Assembly: GCA_050117315.1 (NCBI GenBank)
Contig: JASFMY010000069.1
Coordinates: 1 to 34,225 of the forward strand
Length of the DNA: 34,225 bases
Direction: 5' to 3'
DNA from: JANQIV01 sp050117315
GTDB taxonomy: Bacteria > Bacteroidota > Ignavibacteria > Ignavibacteriales > Melioribacteraceae
Below are positions 1 through 7,672 of the stretch, piece by piece. Position 1 is the first letter of the stretch; every line of letters begins with the position of its first letter. A program made the position numbers and the translations under genes. The notes under the pieces were generated by a model. That model was not told the DNA's origin. It did not search any database and was given only the letters and a program-made list of their open reading frames with translations.

Positions 1-127
1 AATTGAGTTATGCAACACACCCTTTTTGGCGGGGAACCTTTTAATTAAAAGATTTCTCTCCCGATAAAAAACATCGGGAGAGAAATTGACAAAGCGTTTA
101 GATATCTAATTTTGCAGAAACTCTATT
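1..127 (+). repeat. MITE-like dispersed repeat, copy 1 (left end uncertain)
   Basis: The right end, 109-124, is ATTTTGCAGAAACTCT, identical to the ends at 2248-2263 and 3262-3277, and all three are followed by ATT. Just inside lies TTTAGATATCTA, shared with copies 2 and 3. The middle holds a perfect 14-bp hairpin around 52-85 (ATTTCTCTCCCGAT / ATCGGGAGAGAAAT). A degraded left end may be present near 5-15 (GAGTTATGCAA), but the window edge prevents certainty. The right end supplies the stop codon of the neighbouring truncated gene. Confidence 0.65.
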
Positions 128-671
128 GTAGTTTGCCTTTTTTTGTATATAGTTTTTGAAGCGCACATTCAGTGTAATTGTATCCAAAATCAAATTTCTG
201 TTCCTTCGATTCTATATACTCAAGAACAAAATCCTCTTTATACTTCCTTAATGAACTTCTATATATATCTTTTTTTATGTTATTAATAAAGAATTGGGTT
301 GATGCTATCTTACCAATCAAATATCTGATGAATTTTGGTTTTGATTTGAAATATCCATCAAAAGTAAAAAAAATGATTTCCCCGATTTGTTGTTTATTCA
401 ATCCCTCTTTTTCAAGTGGAATAATTATTGACATAACAATGGCTCCCATGATTAGATTTATAGTACTATTACTCTTATTCCCCCCCAGATATGGCAACTC
501 ACTGAAAAGCCCTATATACTGCCCCTTACATTCTTCTTTTAACTCAACTATTTTCTTTTTGTCAAAATATGGGATTAGTAATTCTTGAGTAGTGTTAAAC
601 ATCAGGTTGAATTCGTTCATCATTCTTGGTTTTATTTTCATATAATAGTTGTTGGCTACATCATCTTTCAT
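123..671 (-). pseudogene. C-terminally truncated ATC hydrolase-family protein (L-2-amino-thiazoline-4-carboxylic acid hydrolase-like)
   Basis: The 182-residue frame resembles the ATC_hydrolase family (PF14196). Recognisable are an ELPYLGG segment near residue 58, a hydrophobic helix (about 70-87), IGKIAST in the middle, and a DFGYNYTECALQKLY stretch near the C-terminus. In family members this TEC region is followed by about 40-50 residues with a conserved Cys...Asp and a terminal CDFRF-like motif; here the frame stops right after KKGKLQ. The TAG stop lies inside the inverted end of repeat copy 1, so repeat insertion probably removed the 3' end. It may still be expressed as a short protein. 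The substrate is unknown, since most family members have not been tested on thiazoline substrates. The family call is fairly sure and the pseudogene status is inference. Confidence 0.65.
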
Positions 672-1067
672 TTTTTTACTTCTCCATATTGCCTTATTAA
701 CACTATTTCATAGCGTAGAAGTTGCAAACCACTTTCACATAACATCCCAATACACGCATTGCGTTTATTACGAAAAATAGTTTTACAAATACGAAAATAC
801 AAGTGTAGCAGAAAATATAAAAATAATAAGGATATAATTTAATGCCGGTAATACCCGGGTAACTTTCTTTATTGAATGATATGAGTAGCGGCGAATTGCG
901 CAAGAGTTAATTTCAAACCTAGTGACGTGTCACCTACAACGGGTATTGTATATTTTATTGTTGCTGCAGCAATTTGGTTGAATGAGTTTGAAGAATTCCA
1001 TTACTATTACCGCAGTCACTGCCCCCACCGTCGTATCTTTGGCGTGAGCCGGCAGCAGAAAGGGAAT
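672..1067. other. Intergenic region, possible decayed coding remnant
   Basis: I see no intact gene. On the minus strand two overlapping frames around 900-1050 read like eroded protein: one gives TVGAVTAVIVMEFFKL, the other continues as TIPVVGDTSLGLKLTLAQF before a stop near 850. I cannot name a family. A GC-richer patch lies near 1020-1055. No RNA gene was recognised. Confidence 0.3.
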
Positions 1068-1784
1068 TTACACATCTAAATTGATTTTGGCCCGCTTCTT
1101 AACCATAAGATTATTTTCGTTTATTATCCGGCCCACCGTTACGGCAAAACTTCCGTATTTCTGATTATCCTTTTGACTCATAGCACGTAAATAGGTAATA
1201 AGCTTTTTGTTAATTATTGTTGCAACGCCTTTGGCTATTTTTGTAGCGCTGTCCTTTTTTGCCTCTGCGGATTTTAACTTATTATGTTCAAGCCACGTTT
1301 CGTTAAAATCAGTTTCAGCTGCGCTCAACTCATCAATAAGTTTTCTTAAACCGGAAAGTGCATCAATATCATTTTGCAGTGCATCATCCGATAAATCCAA
1401 AAGTAACGAATTAATAAGAGAGCTTTTTGTTGCGTAACTTTTCTTCAATATGCCCGTTCCATACCTATTAAATATTTTATAAACGGCTTTCGCAGCAAAC
1501 TTGATTTCTTCTCCGGGATGATGAATATATCCTTTCAGCAAATGATTTATGGATCTAAATTTCTCATCCCTAATTTTATCCTTTTCATTTAATTTACTTC
1601 TCTTTTTTATCGGAACAATGGCTTCATTAAGCTTCACGGATTCGGTTTTTAGTAAAACTATAATCCCGAAGAGATATTCGTCGGTTGTTAATACAGTTCT
1701 TTCAAAAACATCAATAATTAACTTGGTAGTTGAATAAATTTCCGTTGTTTTAGTGTTGGTTAACAGTTTGTACAAACTATTCAT
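1068..1784 (-). CDS. DUF6261-like protein of unknown function
   Basis: A 238-residue soluble, mostly helical protein with no signal peptide or membrane segment. It resembles the DUF6261 family, which is expanded in Bacteroidota. The features that match are a central KIRDEKFRSIN motif (about residues 70-80), then AAKAVYKIFNRYGTGILKKSY, a SLINSLLLDL segment, and LRKLIDELSAAETDFNETW (about 145-163), corresponding to the family's 'L..N..F' region. The function is unknown. The gene stands alone, with repeat copy 2 and a very AT-rich, palindrome-containing leader upstream. The start at 1784 is the only reasonable one. The family call is from memory and moderately sure. Confidence 0.6.
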   Translation of the reverse strand: MNSLYKLLTNTKTTEIYSTTKLIIDVFERTVLTTDEYLFGIIVLLKTESVKLNEAIVPIKKRSKLNEKDKIRDEKFRSINHLLKGYIHHPGEEIKFAAKAVYKIFNRYGTGILKKSYATKSSLINSLLLDLSDDALQNDIDALSGLRKLIDELSAAETDFNETWLEHNKLKSAEAKKDSATKIAKGVATIINKKLITYLRAMSQKDNQKYGSFAVTVGRIINENNLMVKKRAKINLDV

Positions 1785-2068
1785 TTTAGCCCCGCATAAA
1801 ATTGAAACAATTTACAAATGATAATTTAATGAAAACTCATGGAATAATTATATCATTATTTGCTAATTAATGAAGTTCATTAAAAATATTAAAATCATTG
1901 AATGATGATATTATGATATAGTATAGATTTCATATTTCATTATTTGATGATAATCAGATAATAAATATACATCATTATCCATTAGATAATGATGATAGAA
2001 TTCCTAGAGGACTCTTAATATCATTAAATATACAAGCCAAAAACTATATAAAAGGGAAGGCTTAACTA
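1785..2068 (-). promoter_or_regulatory. AT-rich leader of the DUF6261-like gene with an imperfectly repeated ATCATTA motif
   Basis: About 280 bp, very rich in A/T, with many copies of ATCATTA/TAATGAT in both orientations. The clearest structure is the palindrome at 1970-1994: CATCATTATC, 5-nt spacer, GATAATGATG (perfect 10-bp arms). Further half-sites lie near 1840-1860 and 1890-1955. It could be an operator cluster for the downstream gene. No regulator candidate is adjacent, and such motifs can arise by chance in AT-rich DNA. Confidence 0.35.
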
Positions 2069-2266
2069 AATAGAATTTCTATAAAATTAGATATCTAAAC
2101 GTTTTGTCGGTTCGATTCTGTCTGCCCCGAAGCAGGAAGAGGGAGAAATCTTTGAAATCATACTCTAATTGAAAGATTTCTCGGTTCCCGACAAAAAGAA
2201 GCCGGGCAGGCTCCTCGCAAAAACGGGTTCGAAATGTCAGACTTTTTATTTTGCAGAAACTCTATT
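2069..2266 (-). repeat. MITE-like dispersed repeat, copy 2
   Basis: Right end 2248-2263 is a perfect 16-bp end (ATTTTGCAGAAACTCT). Left end 2072-2087 (AGAATTTCTATAAAAT) matches the inverse with three changes, and AAT/ATT flanks extend the symmetry to 19 bp. Next to the left end is TTAGATATCTAAACG, as in copies 1 and 3. Inside are an AAATCTTT / AAAGATTT pair and GTTCGAAATGTC. The orientation is opposite to copy 3. A further GC-rich insert (about 2190-2225) makes this copy longer (~195 bp). Confidence 0.75.
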
Positions 2267-2287
2267 CAAGATACTTCAAACAAATTT

Positions 2288-3109
2288 CTAAAATAATTCA
2301 ATCGACTTCTTTACCAGCTTTTCAAAATTACTTCTTGCTCTTTCGGCGGTTTCCATTACTTCCAGATGAGTAAGTTTATGAGGGGAAAGACCGGCGGCTA
2401 AATTTGTAATGCATGAAATTGATGCAACATCAATTCCTGCATAAGAAGAATATATTGCTTCGTGAACTGTTGACATTCCTACCGCATTTCCTCCCAAAGC
2501 GCTAATCATGCGGATTTCCGCCGGGGTTTCATAGCTTGGACCTTTCGTGTACCAGTACATACCTTCGCGTAAATTTATTTTTTCTTCATCTGCTGCCAAT
2601 TTAATTTTTTTGTTCATAGCAGAAGAAGAAACAGCTATATACCAATCGTTCTTAACACGTTTTTTTTGTTCGACAATATCTTCAAGCTCCTTTTTAAGAT
2701 TGCTTCCGTTTAACGCTGTTGCAAGCATTAAATCGCCGGGAGTAAAATTTTTATTAATTCCACCGGCTGCATTTGTCAACAAAACTTTTTTGCAATTCAA
2801 TTTAACCGCGATATAAACAGGGATAATGCACTGGTCCAAAGAATATCCTTCATAAGGATGAATTCTTCCCTGCACTATAAGAAGTTTTCTCTCTTTGTAT
2901 TTTGAGAAGTGGAGATATCCCTGATGCCCTTGAACAGTAGATACGGGGTAGCTGGGCAGCAAAGAAGTTGCAATAGATTTATTTGTTTCAACTTTATCAG
3001 CGAAATCACCAAGTCCGCTTCCCAGTACAATACAAATTTCCGGTTCGAACGGAACTTGTTTTGAAACAGCTTCCAAGGTGTTGTCGTATTTGGAATTCAT
3101 ATCAATCAT
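2288..3109 (-). CDS. punA: Purine nucleoside phosphorylase (trimeric, 6-oxopurine type)
   Basis: A 273-residue cytoplasmic enzyme that splits inosine or guanosine with phosphate into the base and ribose-1-phosphate. Family motifs appear in order: GSGLG (about 31-35), GRIHPYEGY, TNAAGGINKNF, KGPSYETPAEIR, GMSTVHE and CITNLAAG. The Asn in CITN is the residue that favours 6-oxopurines over adenosine in this family. TVHE replaces the commoner TVPE. Length is normal. It is the last gene of the purine-salvage run; the phosphopentomutase upstream takes its product ribose-1-phosphate to ribose-5-phosphate. It is separated from deoB by repeat copy 3, so it may have its own expression. The start at 3109 is preceded by TTAGG; the Met four codons in is an alternative. 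Confidence 0.92.
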   Translation of the reverse strand: MIDMNSKYDNTLEAVSKQVPFEPEICIVLGSGLGDFADKVETNKSIATSLLPSYPVSTVQGHQGYLHFSKYKERKLLIVQGRIHPYEGYSLDQCIIPVYIAVKLNCKKVLLTNAAGGINKNFTPGDLMLATALNGSNLKKELEDIVEQKKRVKNDWYIAVSSSAMNKKIKLAADEEKINLREGMYWYTKGPSYETPAEIRMISALGGNAVGMSTVHEAIYSSYAGIDVASISCITNLAAGLSPHKLTHLEVMETAERARSNFEKLVKKSIELF

Positions 3110-3131
3110 AAAAGGCCTAATTTGTAAAAAG

Positions 3132-3280
3132 ATTAGAGTTTCTGCAAAATGAAAAGTCTGTCATTTCGAATCCCACAGAGCGGGATGAGAAATCTTTCAA
3201 TTAGAGCACGATTTCAAAGATTTCTCCCTCCGGTCGAAATGACAAAACGTTTAGATATCTAATTTTGCAGAAACTCTATT
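3132..3280 (+). repeat. MITE-like dispersed repeat, copy 3 (reference copy)
   Basis: The best-preserved copy. Left end 3135-3150 is AGAGTTTCTGCAAAAT and right end 3262-3277 is its perfect inverse. Subterminal sequences differ: GAAAAGTCTGTCATTTCGAA on the left, ACGTTTAGATATCTA on the right. The interior folds back on itself: GTCATTTCGA near 3159 pairs with TCGAAATGAC near 3234, and GAGAAATCTTT near 3188 with AAAGATTTCTC near 3216. It occupies most of the gap between deoB and the PNP gene and would form a strong hairpin in the transcript. It encodes no protein. Confidence 0.85.
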
Positions 3281-3302
3281 ATTTTCCGAATGAATTTTGT
3301 TT

Positions 3303-4466
3303 TTAATCATCAAGAAAACTTGTTCCCCGTAAATTGTTTTTTAAATTAAAAAAATGAGCTACTGTTTGAGCTACGTCAGAAAAAGTTTTTCGTGTTCCTA
3401 AATTTTTTCCGGTTACATTTCCCCTGAAATATAGAAGCGGCACATACTCACGTGTATGATCCGTGCTGATGTCCGTCGGATCATTGCCATGGTCTGCAGA
3501 AATAATCAACCGGTCGGATTCATCCAGGCTGTCCAATATTTCAGGAAGCCGTACATCAAATTCCTGCAGTTCTTTGTGGAATCCATGAGGATCGTTTCGG
3601 TGCCCGTAATAAACATCAAAATCAACAAGGTTTGCAAAAATAAAAGAGTTCTTTACCTCTCGGCTTGTTCCAATAATTTTGTCGATACCTTCCCGGTTGG
3701 ATTTGGTTTTCAATTGATACTTGATTCCTTTGTAATTAAAAAGATCATTTATTTTGCCGATAGCATAAGTATCTATCCCAGCAGTCAAACAGTAGTCCAG
3801 GATTGTGGGTGCGGGCGGATCAAGTGAATAATCTTTTCTATTTGTTGTACGGGCAAAACTTCCGGGGCTGCCGATAAACGGCCGGGCAATTATTCTCCCT
3901 GCCGCATCTTTCCCGGTCATAACTTTATCTCTTGTTATCCGGCATATCTCGTATTGTTTTTCAAGCGGAATTATTTCTTCGTGGGCAGCAATTTGGAAAA
4001 CCGAATCGGCGGAAGTGTACACGATAGGAAAGCCTGTCTTCATATGTTCTTCACCGAGTTTTTTTATTATTTCGGTTCCCGAAGCTACACAATTTCCGAG
4101 CACTCCTTTTAACCCCGTCTCCTTTAAAAACTTATCAATCAGCTCATTGGGAAAACCATTTGGGTAATATGGAAAAACAACATCTACCTTCACGCCGCCC
4201 AATTCCCAATGACCGGAAGTTGAATCTTTTGCATTTGATACTTCGGTAAGTTTTCCATAAGAAGCCAGCGGCGCTTTTTGCGGTTGAATTCCTTTTATCG
4301 GCTCAATATTACCAAGTCCGCTTCTTTCCATGTTCGGCAGGTTCAACCCGCCGAGGAGTTCCGCCATATTTCCAAGCGTGTTGCTTCCTTCATCTGAATA
4401 CTTTTTTGCATCTGGCATTTCTCCTATTCCAATGCCGTCAAGAATAACAACAACAAAATTATTCAT
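3303..4466 (-). CDS. deoB: Phosphopentomutase
   Basis: Interconverts ribose-1-phosphate and ribose-5-phosphate, bringing nucleoside sugars into central metabolism. It is an alkaline-phosphatase-superfamily metalloenzyme in the cytoplasm. Seen are VILDGIGIGEMPDA at the N-terminus (metal-binding Asp), GSNTLGN, a KDSTSGHWEL segment with the phospho-acceptor Thr region, YTSADSVFQIAAHE, VDFDVYYGHRNDPHGF and the C-terminal SADHGNDPT...DHTREYVPL metal ligands. From the ATG at 4466 the protein has 387 residues, the usual length. An upstream in-frame ATG at 4532 lies inside the previous gene and is rejected, because GAAGGA sits just before 4466. It begins 7 bp after the YgjV-GNAT gene, so the two are probably co-transcribed. 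Confidence 0.93.
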   Translation of the reverse strand: MNNFVVVILDGIGIGEMPDAKKYSDEGSNTLGNMAELLGGLNLPNMERSGLGNIEPIKGIQPQKAPLASYGKLTEVSNAKDSTSGHWELGGVKVDVVFPYYPNGFPNELIDKFLKETGLKGVLGNCVASGTEIIKKLGEEHMKTGFPIVYTSADSVFQIAAHEEIIPLEKQYEICRITRDKVMTGKDAAGRIIARPFIGSPGSFARTTNRKDYSLDPPAPTILDYCLTAGIDTYAIGKINDLFNYKGIKYQLKTKSNREGIDKIIGTSREVKNSFIFANLVDFDVYYGHRNDPHGFHKELQEFDVRLPEILDSLDESDRLIISADHGNDPTDISTDHTREYVPLLYFRGNVTGKNLGTRKTFSDVAQTVAHFFNLKNNLRGTSFLDD

Positions 4467-4473
4467 AATTATT

Positions 4474-5097
4474 CTATCCTTCTTCCAGCTTAAGCAAGTA
4501 CACTTGTCTTGAATCCATAGTACTTTCAACAAAACCCATCTTTGTTAAATACTTTATATGTTCTTCATTACCGCTATTAGTAAATATTTTTTTTATGCTC
4601 GATTCTTTCAGGACATTATTATAAACATACTTGCCTATTTTAAAATCCCTGTAACCGGGGATTGCATAATCAAGTTTAACATAAAGACTATCATCATTAA
4701 TCTTTTCCGCACAAACAAGTCCAGCAGGTACAGAGTTTCTTAGAACAAATAATATGTTCCATCTTTCATTAGGCAAAAATTCAAAATAAGGGGAAAACTT
4801 TTCAATATCTTTTTTATGAAAATCTATAAAGTATTTAAAGTATTCCGAATCGTATCTAAATTCCAAAACCTTAAAAAGTTCTTTTGCGGAAAACATTTCA
4901 TAAAGATAGTAGATATCAACAATTGCAATAAAAGCATTTAGAAACCCTACAGGTAATGCCCCTATTATAAAACCATATGTTGAAAATATCGCAGCTCCCA
5001 ATAAATTAATTATTCTCAGTTTTACTATAGCGCTCATCATAAGCGAAACGGCTACAAGCACAGAACCTGAATAGCCTACAATTTCTATTAGTTGCAT
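4474..5097 (-). CDS. YgjV-like membrane protein fused to a GNAT-like acetyltransferase domain
   Basis: A 207-residue protein in two parts. Residues about 1-80 have three hydrophobic segments (GYSGSVLVAVSLMM, IINLLGAAIFSTYGFIIGAL, VGFLNAFIAIVDIYYLY), matching the YgjV inner-membrane family. Residues about 95-207 look like a GNAT fold, with LFVLRNSVPAGLVCAE, a DYAIPGYRDFKIGKYVY segment where acetyl-CoA would bind, and YLTKMGFVES near the end, though a textbook Q/RxxGxG/A loop is not obvious. Function is unknown. The gene overlaps the deaminase gene upstream by 10 bp and ends 7 bp before deoB, so it is embedded in the purine-salvage run. It might modify a small molecule or protein at the membrane. 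Confidence 0.65.
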   Translation of the reverse strand: MQLIEIVGYSGSVLVAVSLMMSAIVKLRIINLLGAAIFSTYGFIIGALPVGFLNAFIAIVDIYYLYEMFSAKELFKVLEFRYDSEYFKYFIDFHKKDIEKFSPYFEFLPNERWNILFVLRNSVPAGLVCAEKINDDSLYVKLDYAIPGYRDFKIGKYVYNNVLKESSIKKIFTNSGNEEHIKYLTKMGFVESTMDSRQVYLLKLEEG

Positions 5098-6137
5098 CCT
5101 TTATTCACACCATTATTTTTTTCGCGAAAGTAATTATCAATAATAGTCATAAATTTTTCCTTACCGGCTTCATCTAGAAAACTTGCCTCAACTGCATTCA
5201 TTGTCAAGTTATAAATATCCTCAAACGAATATTCCCACTCGGCGCTCAATAAAATCAATTCATCTGTAACATTGGCTCCAAACATCGGCGGATCATCAGA
5301 GTTTACCGTAACCATCAATCCTTCTTTGTAAAACTTGTTAAAGGGATGTTCTGCTAGGGAAGAAAAAACTTTTGTTCTAAGATTGCTTGTAATACAAACT
5401 TCTAGCGGGACTTGTTTTTCTTTTAAATAATCAACTAGTTTCGAATCTTCGATAGCACGAACACCGTGCCCTATTCTTTCGGCCCCCAAATCTGTTAAAG
5501 CTGACCAAACCGATTCAGGGCCAGCTGCTTCACCCGCGTGAACAGTGGTTCTAAATCCTCTTTTCTTTGCTTCGAGAAAAACTTCTTTAAAAAGGACGGG
5601 AGGGAAATCTTTTTCATTTCCCCCAAGCCCTATTCCGATTATTCCCTTGTTTAGGTAAGGAGTAATTTGATTCAATCTTTGAAGTGATGTCTCGGCACCG
5701 TGATCACGAACAATATCCGCAATTAATCCGATCTTAATAGGGAAATCTTTTTCTGCTCTCCTGATACCGGAAATAGTTGCTTCGACAATTGATTCGATTT
5801 TTAAACCGGCGGGGGAAAAATCCCACGGCGAGAAAAAAACTTCGGCATAAACAACATTTTGTTGTGAAAGATTTTTGATTGTATGATACGTAGACTCTTC
5901 AAAATCTTCGAGTGTACGGAAGAACTTATTTTTCCAAACCCAGGTTTTTATGAAATGGGCAAAATCTTTAAAAACAAATTTATCCCGGAGATCATTAATG
6001 CTTTTTATTTCCGAATCACCTTCATACTTTTGGATTAATTCAAAAAGATATTCAAATGTAAAAGCTCCTTCAAGATGAAGATGGATTTCGACTTTCGGCA
6101 TTTCTTCAATTAATAAGTAAATATTCTCTGTATTCAT
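5088..6137 (-). CDS. add: Adenosine deaminase-family enzyme
   Basis: A zinc-dependent aminohydrolase, most likely adenosine to inosine plus ammonia. The 349-residue length is normal. Metal and catalytic motifs are intact: KVEIHLHLEGA (HxH, about 15-25), TVHAGE (His ligand and catalytic Glu), RIGHGVRA (catalytic His) and NSDDPP (Asp ligand). The segment before the active-site strand reads GIGLGGNE rather than the DLAGDE of classical adenosine deaminase, a variant that I recall also in deaminases of related 6-amino-nucleosides such as aminodeoxyfutalosine. The neighbours favour adenosine, or adenosine released from SAH: nucleoside transporter upstream (3-bp gap), SAH hydrolase beyond it, phosphopentomutase and PNP downstream. 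The family call is firm and the exact substrate less so. Confidence 0.85.
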   Translation of the reverse strand: MNTENIYLLIEEMPKVEIHLHLEGAFTFEYLFELIQKYEGDSEIKSINDLRDKFVFKDFAHFIKTWVWKNKFFRTLEDFEESTYHTIKNLSQQNVVYAEVFFSPWDFSPAGLKIESIVEATISGIRRAEKDFPIKIGLIADIVRDHGAETSLQRLNQITPYLNKGIIGIGLGGNEKDFPPVLFKEVFLEAKKRGFRTTVHAGEAAGPESVWSALTDLGAERIGHGVRAIEDSKLVDYLKEKQVPLEVCITSNLRTKVFSSLAEHPFNKFYKEGLMVTVNSDDPPMFGANVTDELILLSAEWEYSFEDIYNLTMNAVEASFLDEAGKEKFMTIIDNYFREKNNGVNKGCN

Positions 6138-6140
6138 TTT

Positions 6141-7451
6141 TTATTGACCTAAAAGTATAGAATTATTGCTAAAAAATATTCCGGCGAAACATGCCGTCAA
6201 GAGACATGCCAGCGTTGCCCCAAGCAAAGCGCGAAATCCAAGAGAAGTCATTTCCTTTATTTTCTTCGGTGCCAAAGCAACGTAGCCGCCTACAAAAATT
6301 GCAATTGATGCAATATGAGCAAACCCGGTTAATGCATAAGTAACCATTACTGCCGAGCGGGGAGATATAGGCGTACTTGAATTCAAAACCACAGCAAGGT
6401 CCTGAAAGGCAGTTACCTCGGTAAGTATTAATCTTTCCCCTATTATCTTTGCCGCCTGAAATGCATCATTATAAGGAATTCCTATCAAAAGAGTGAAAGG
6501 ATAGAATAAATAACCAAGCAATCCTTTTAACGTCCAATCCACATTCCATGAAAAAAGATCGTTCAATTGTCCGCCGACTAAAACAAAAATTTTATCGGCC
6601 AAAGCCATTAAACCGAGAACAGCAAGTAAGAGTGTTGCAACACCGACTGCCAGTTTGAGACCGGAATTAGCGTTGTTTATTACCGCCTCGAACAAATTCC
6701 CCTCTTTCTGGGACTTTAATTTTACATTTTCGCCCGCCGTTACAGGAGTCCCTGTTTCAGGACAAAGAAGTTTGGACATTATTATTGCCGCCGGCATGTT
6801 CATTATTGAAGCCGAAACAAGATGACCCGCAATTGCGGGGAACGTGCCTTTTAAAATCATAACATAGGTAGCTAACATACTTGACGCAATACTTGCCATA
6901 CCTGCAGTCAAAATAGTATTCAGTTCGGAGCGGGTCATCTTAGAAATATACGGTTTAACAATAAAACCAGCTTCTACACCGACAAAAATACTTGAAGAAG
7001 CACACAGCGACTCTGCACCGCTTATGCGCATAAGTTTTGAAAACACAAAAGAAAAACCCCGGATAATCCAGTTCATGATGCCGGTATAATAAAGTACACC
7101 GATTAATGCAGCAAAGAATATTATGACGGCCAGTCCCTGGAAAGCAAGTATGAAACCAAGCGAAGTTTCGCCGCTGGCTGACGTTGCCCCGGGCCCTAAG
7201 GCAAGCCGGCCGAAAACAAATTGAGTACCGTAGGTTGCACTATCTAAAACACTATTTACTACATTATTAATTATATGAAACAATTGAACGCCTACAGGCA
7301 AAACAAAGATAACTAAGGCAAAGACTAGTTCTAAGGCTAGTCCCCACAAAATTACCCGCCAATTAATTACCCTTTTGTTTGTTGAAATAAGCCAGGCAAG
7401 AAACATCAATGCCGGTATTCCCAGGATGTTAAGTATTCTCGCACTATCCAT
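6141..7451 (-). CDS. Concentrative nucleoside transporter (CNT/NupC family), divergent binding loops
   Basis: An inner-membrane nucleoside symporter of about 436 residues with many hydrophobic helices and the CNT layout: N-terminal helices, nucleoside-recognition (Gate) domain, and C-terminal domain with SPRSAVMVTYALTGFAHIASIAIF. The binding loops differ from well-studied CNTs. HP1, usually GQTEAPL, reads GVEAGF, one residue shorter and without Gln-Thr. NEF before the second hairpin reads TEV with Glu kept, and the usual GFAN reads GFAH. The substrate preference may therefore differ from classical nucleosides. The first possible start is a TTG at 7454; I prefer the ATG at 7451, with AGGA about 7 nt upstream. 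It follows the SAH hydrolase after a 220-bp gap carrying a repeat remnant. Confidence 0.85.
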   Translation of the reverse strand: MDSARILNILGIPALMFLAWLISTNKRVINWRVILWGLALELVFALVIFVLPVGVQLFHIINNVVNSVLDSATYGTQFVFGRLALGPGATSASGETSLGFILAFQGLAVIIFFAALIGVLYYTGIMNWIIRGFSFVFSKLMRISGAESLCASSSIFVGVEAGFIVKPYISKMTRSELNTILTAGMASIASSMLATYVMILKGTFPAIAGHLVSASIMNMPAAIIMSKLLCPETGTPVTAGENVKLKSQKEGNLFEAVINNANSGLKLAVGVATLLLAVLGLMALADKIFVLVGGQLNDLFSWNVDWTLKGLLGYLFYPFTLLIGIPYNDAFQAAKIIGERLILTEVTAFQDLAVVLNSSTPISPRSAVMVTYALTGFAHIASIAIFVGGYVALAPKKIKEMTSLGFRALLGATLACLLTACFAGIFFSNNSILLGQ

Positions 7452-7481
7452 CAAGTATCCTCATGTTTTCTGATATTTTTT

Positions 7482-7637
7482 AATAAAGTTTCTGCAAAAT
7501 AATAAAGTATGTCATTTCGAACCCGTTATTGGGGTGTCCCTAGGACTCCTATGGAGCTAAATCTTTATACATGTTTATTGGTAAAATCCAGGTTAAAGAT
7601 ATCTCCTCACAAAAAAACGTTCGTCGATATGACAATT
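7482..7637 (+). repeat. MITE-like dispersed repeat, copy 4 (degraded)
   Basis: The left end 7485-7500 (AAAGTTTCTGCAAAAT) differs by one base from the reference end and is preceded by AAT. It runs on into AGTATGTCATTTCGAA as in copy 3. The interior is eroded: AAAGATATCTCC near 7597, GTCGATATGACAA near 7624. The far inverted end cannot be recognised before the SAH hydrolase stop codon at 7673. The rest of the 7455-7672 gap shows nothing else. Confidence 0.6.
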
Positions 7638-7672
7638 AATCACAGTTTTTTACTATTATCTAACTATCTATT

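Noticed and set aside
703..903. A 66-residue minus-strand frame in the first intergenic region
   Set aside because: Cys/Phe/Tyr-rich low-complexity translation with no RBS or family pattern.
4467..4532. Longer N-terminus for phosphopentomutase
   Set aside because: The extra 22 residues lie inside the previous gene and are unlike the family; a good RBS precedes 4466.
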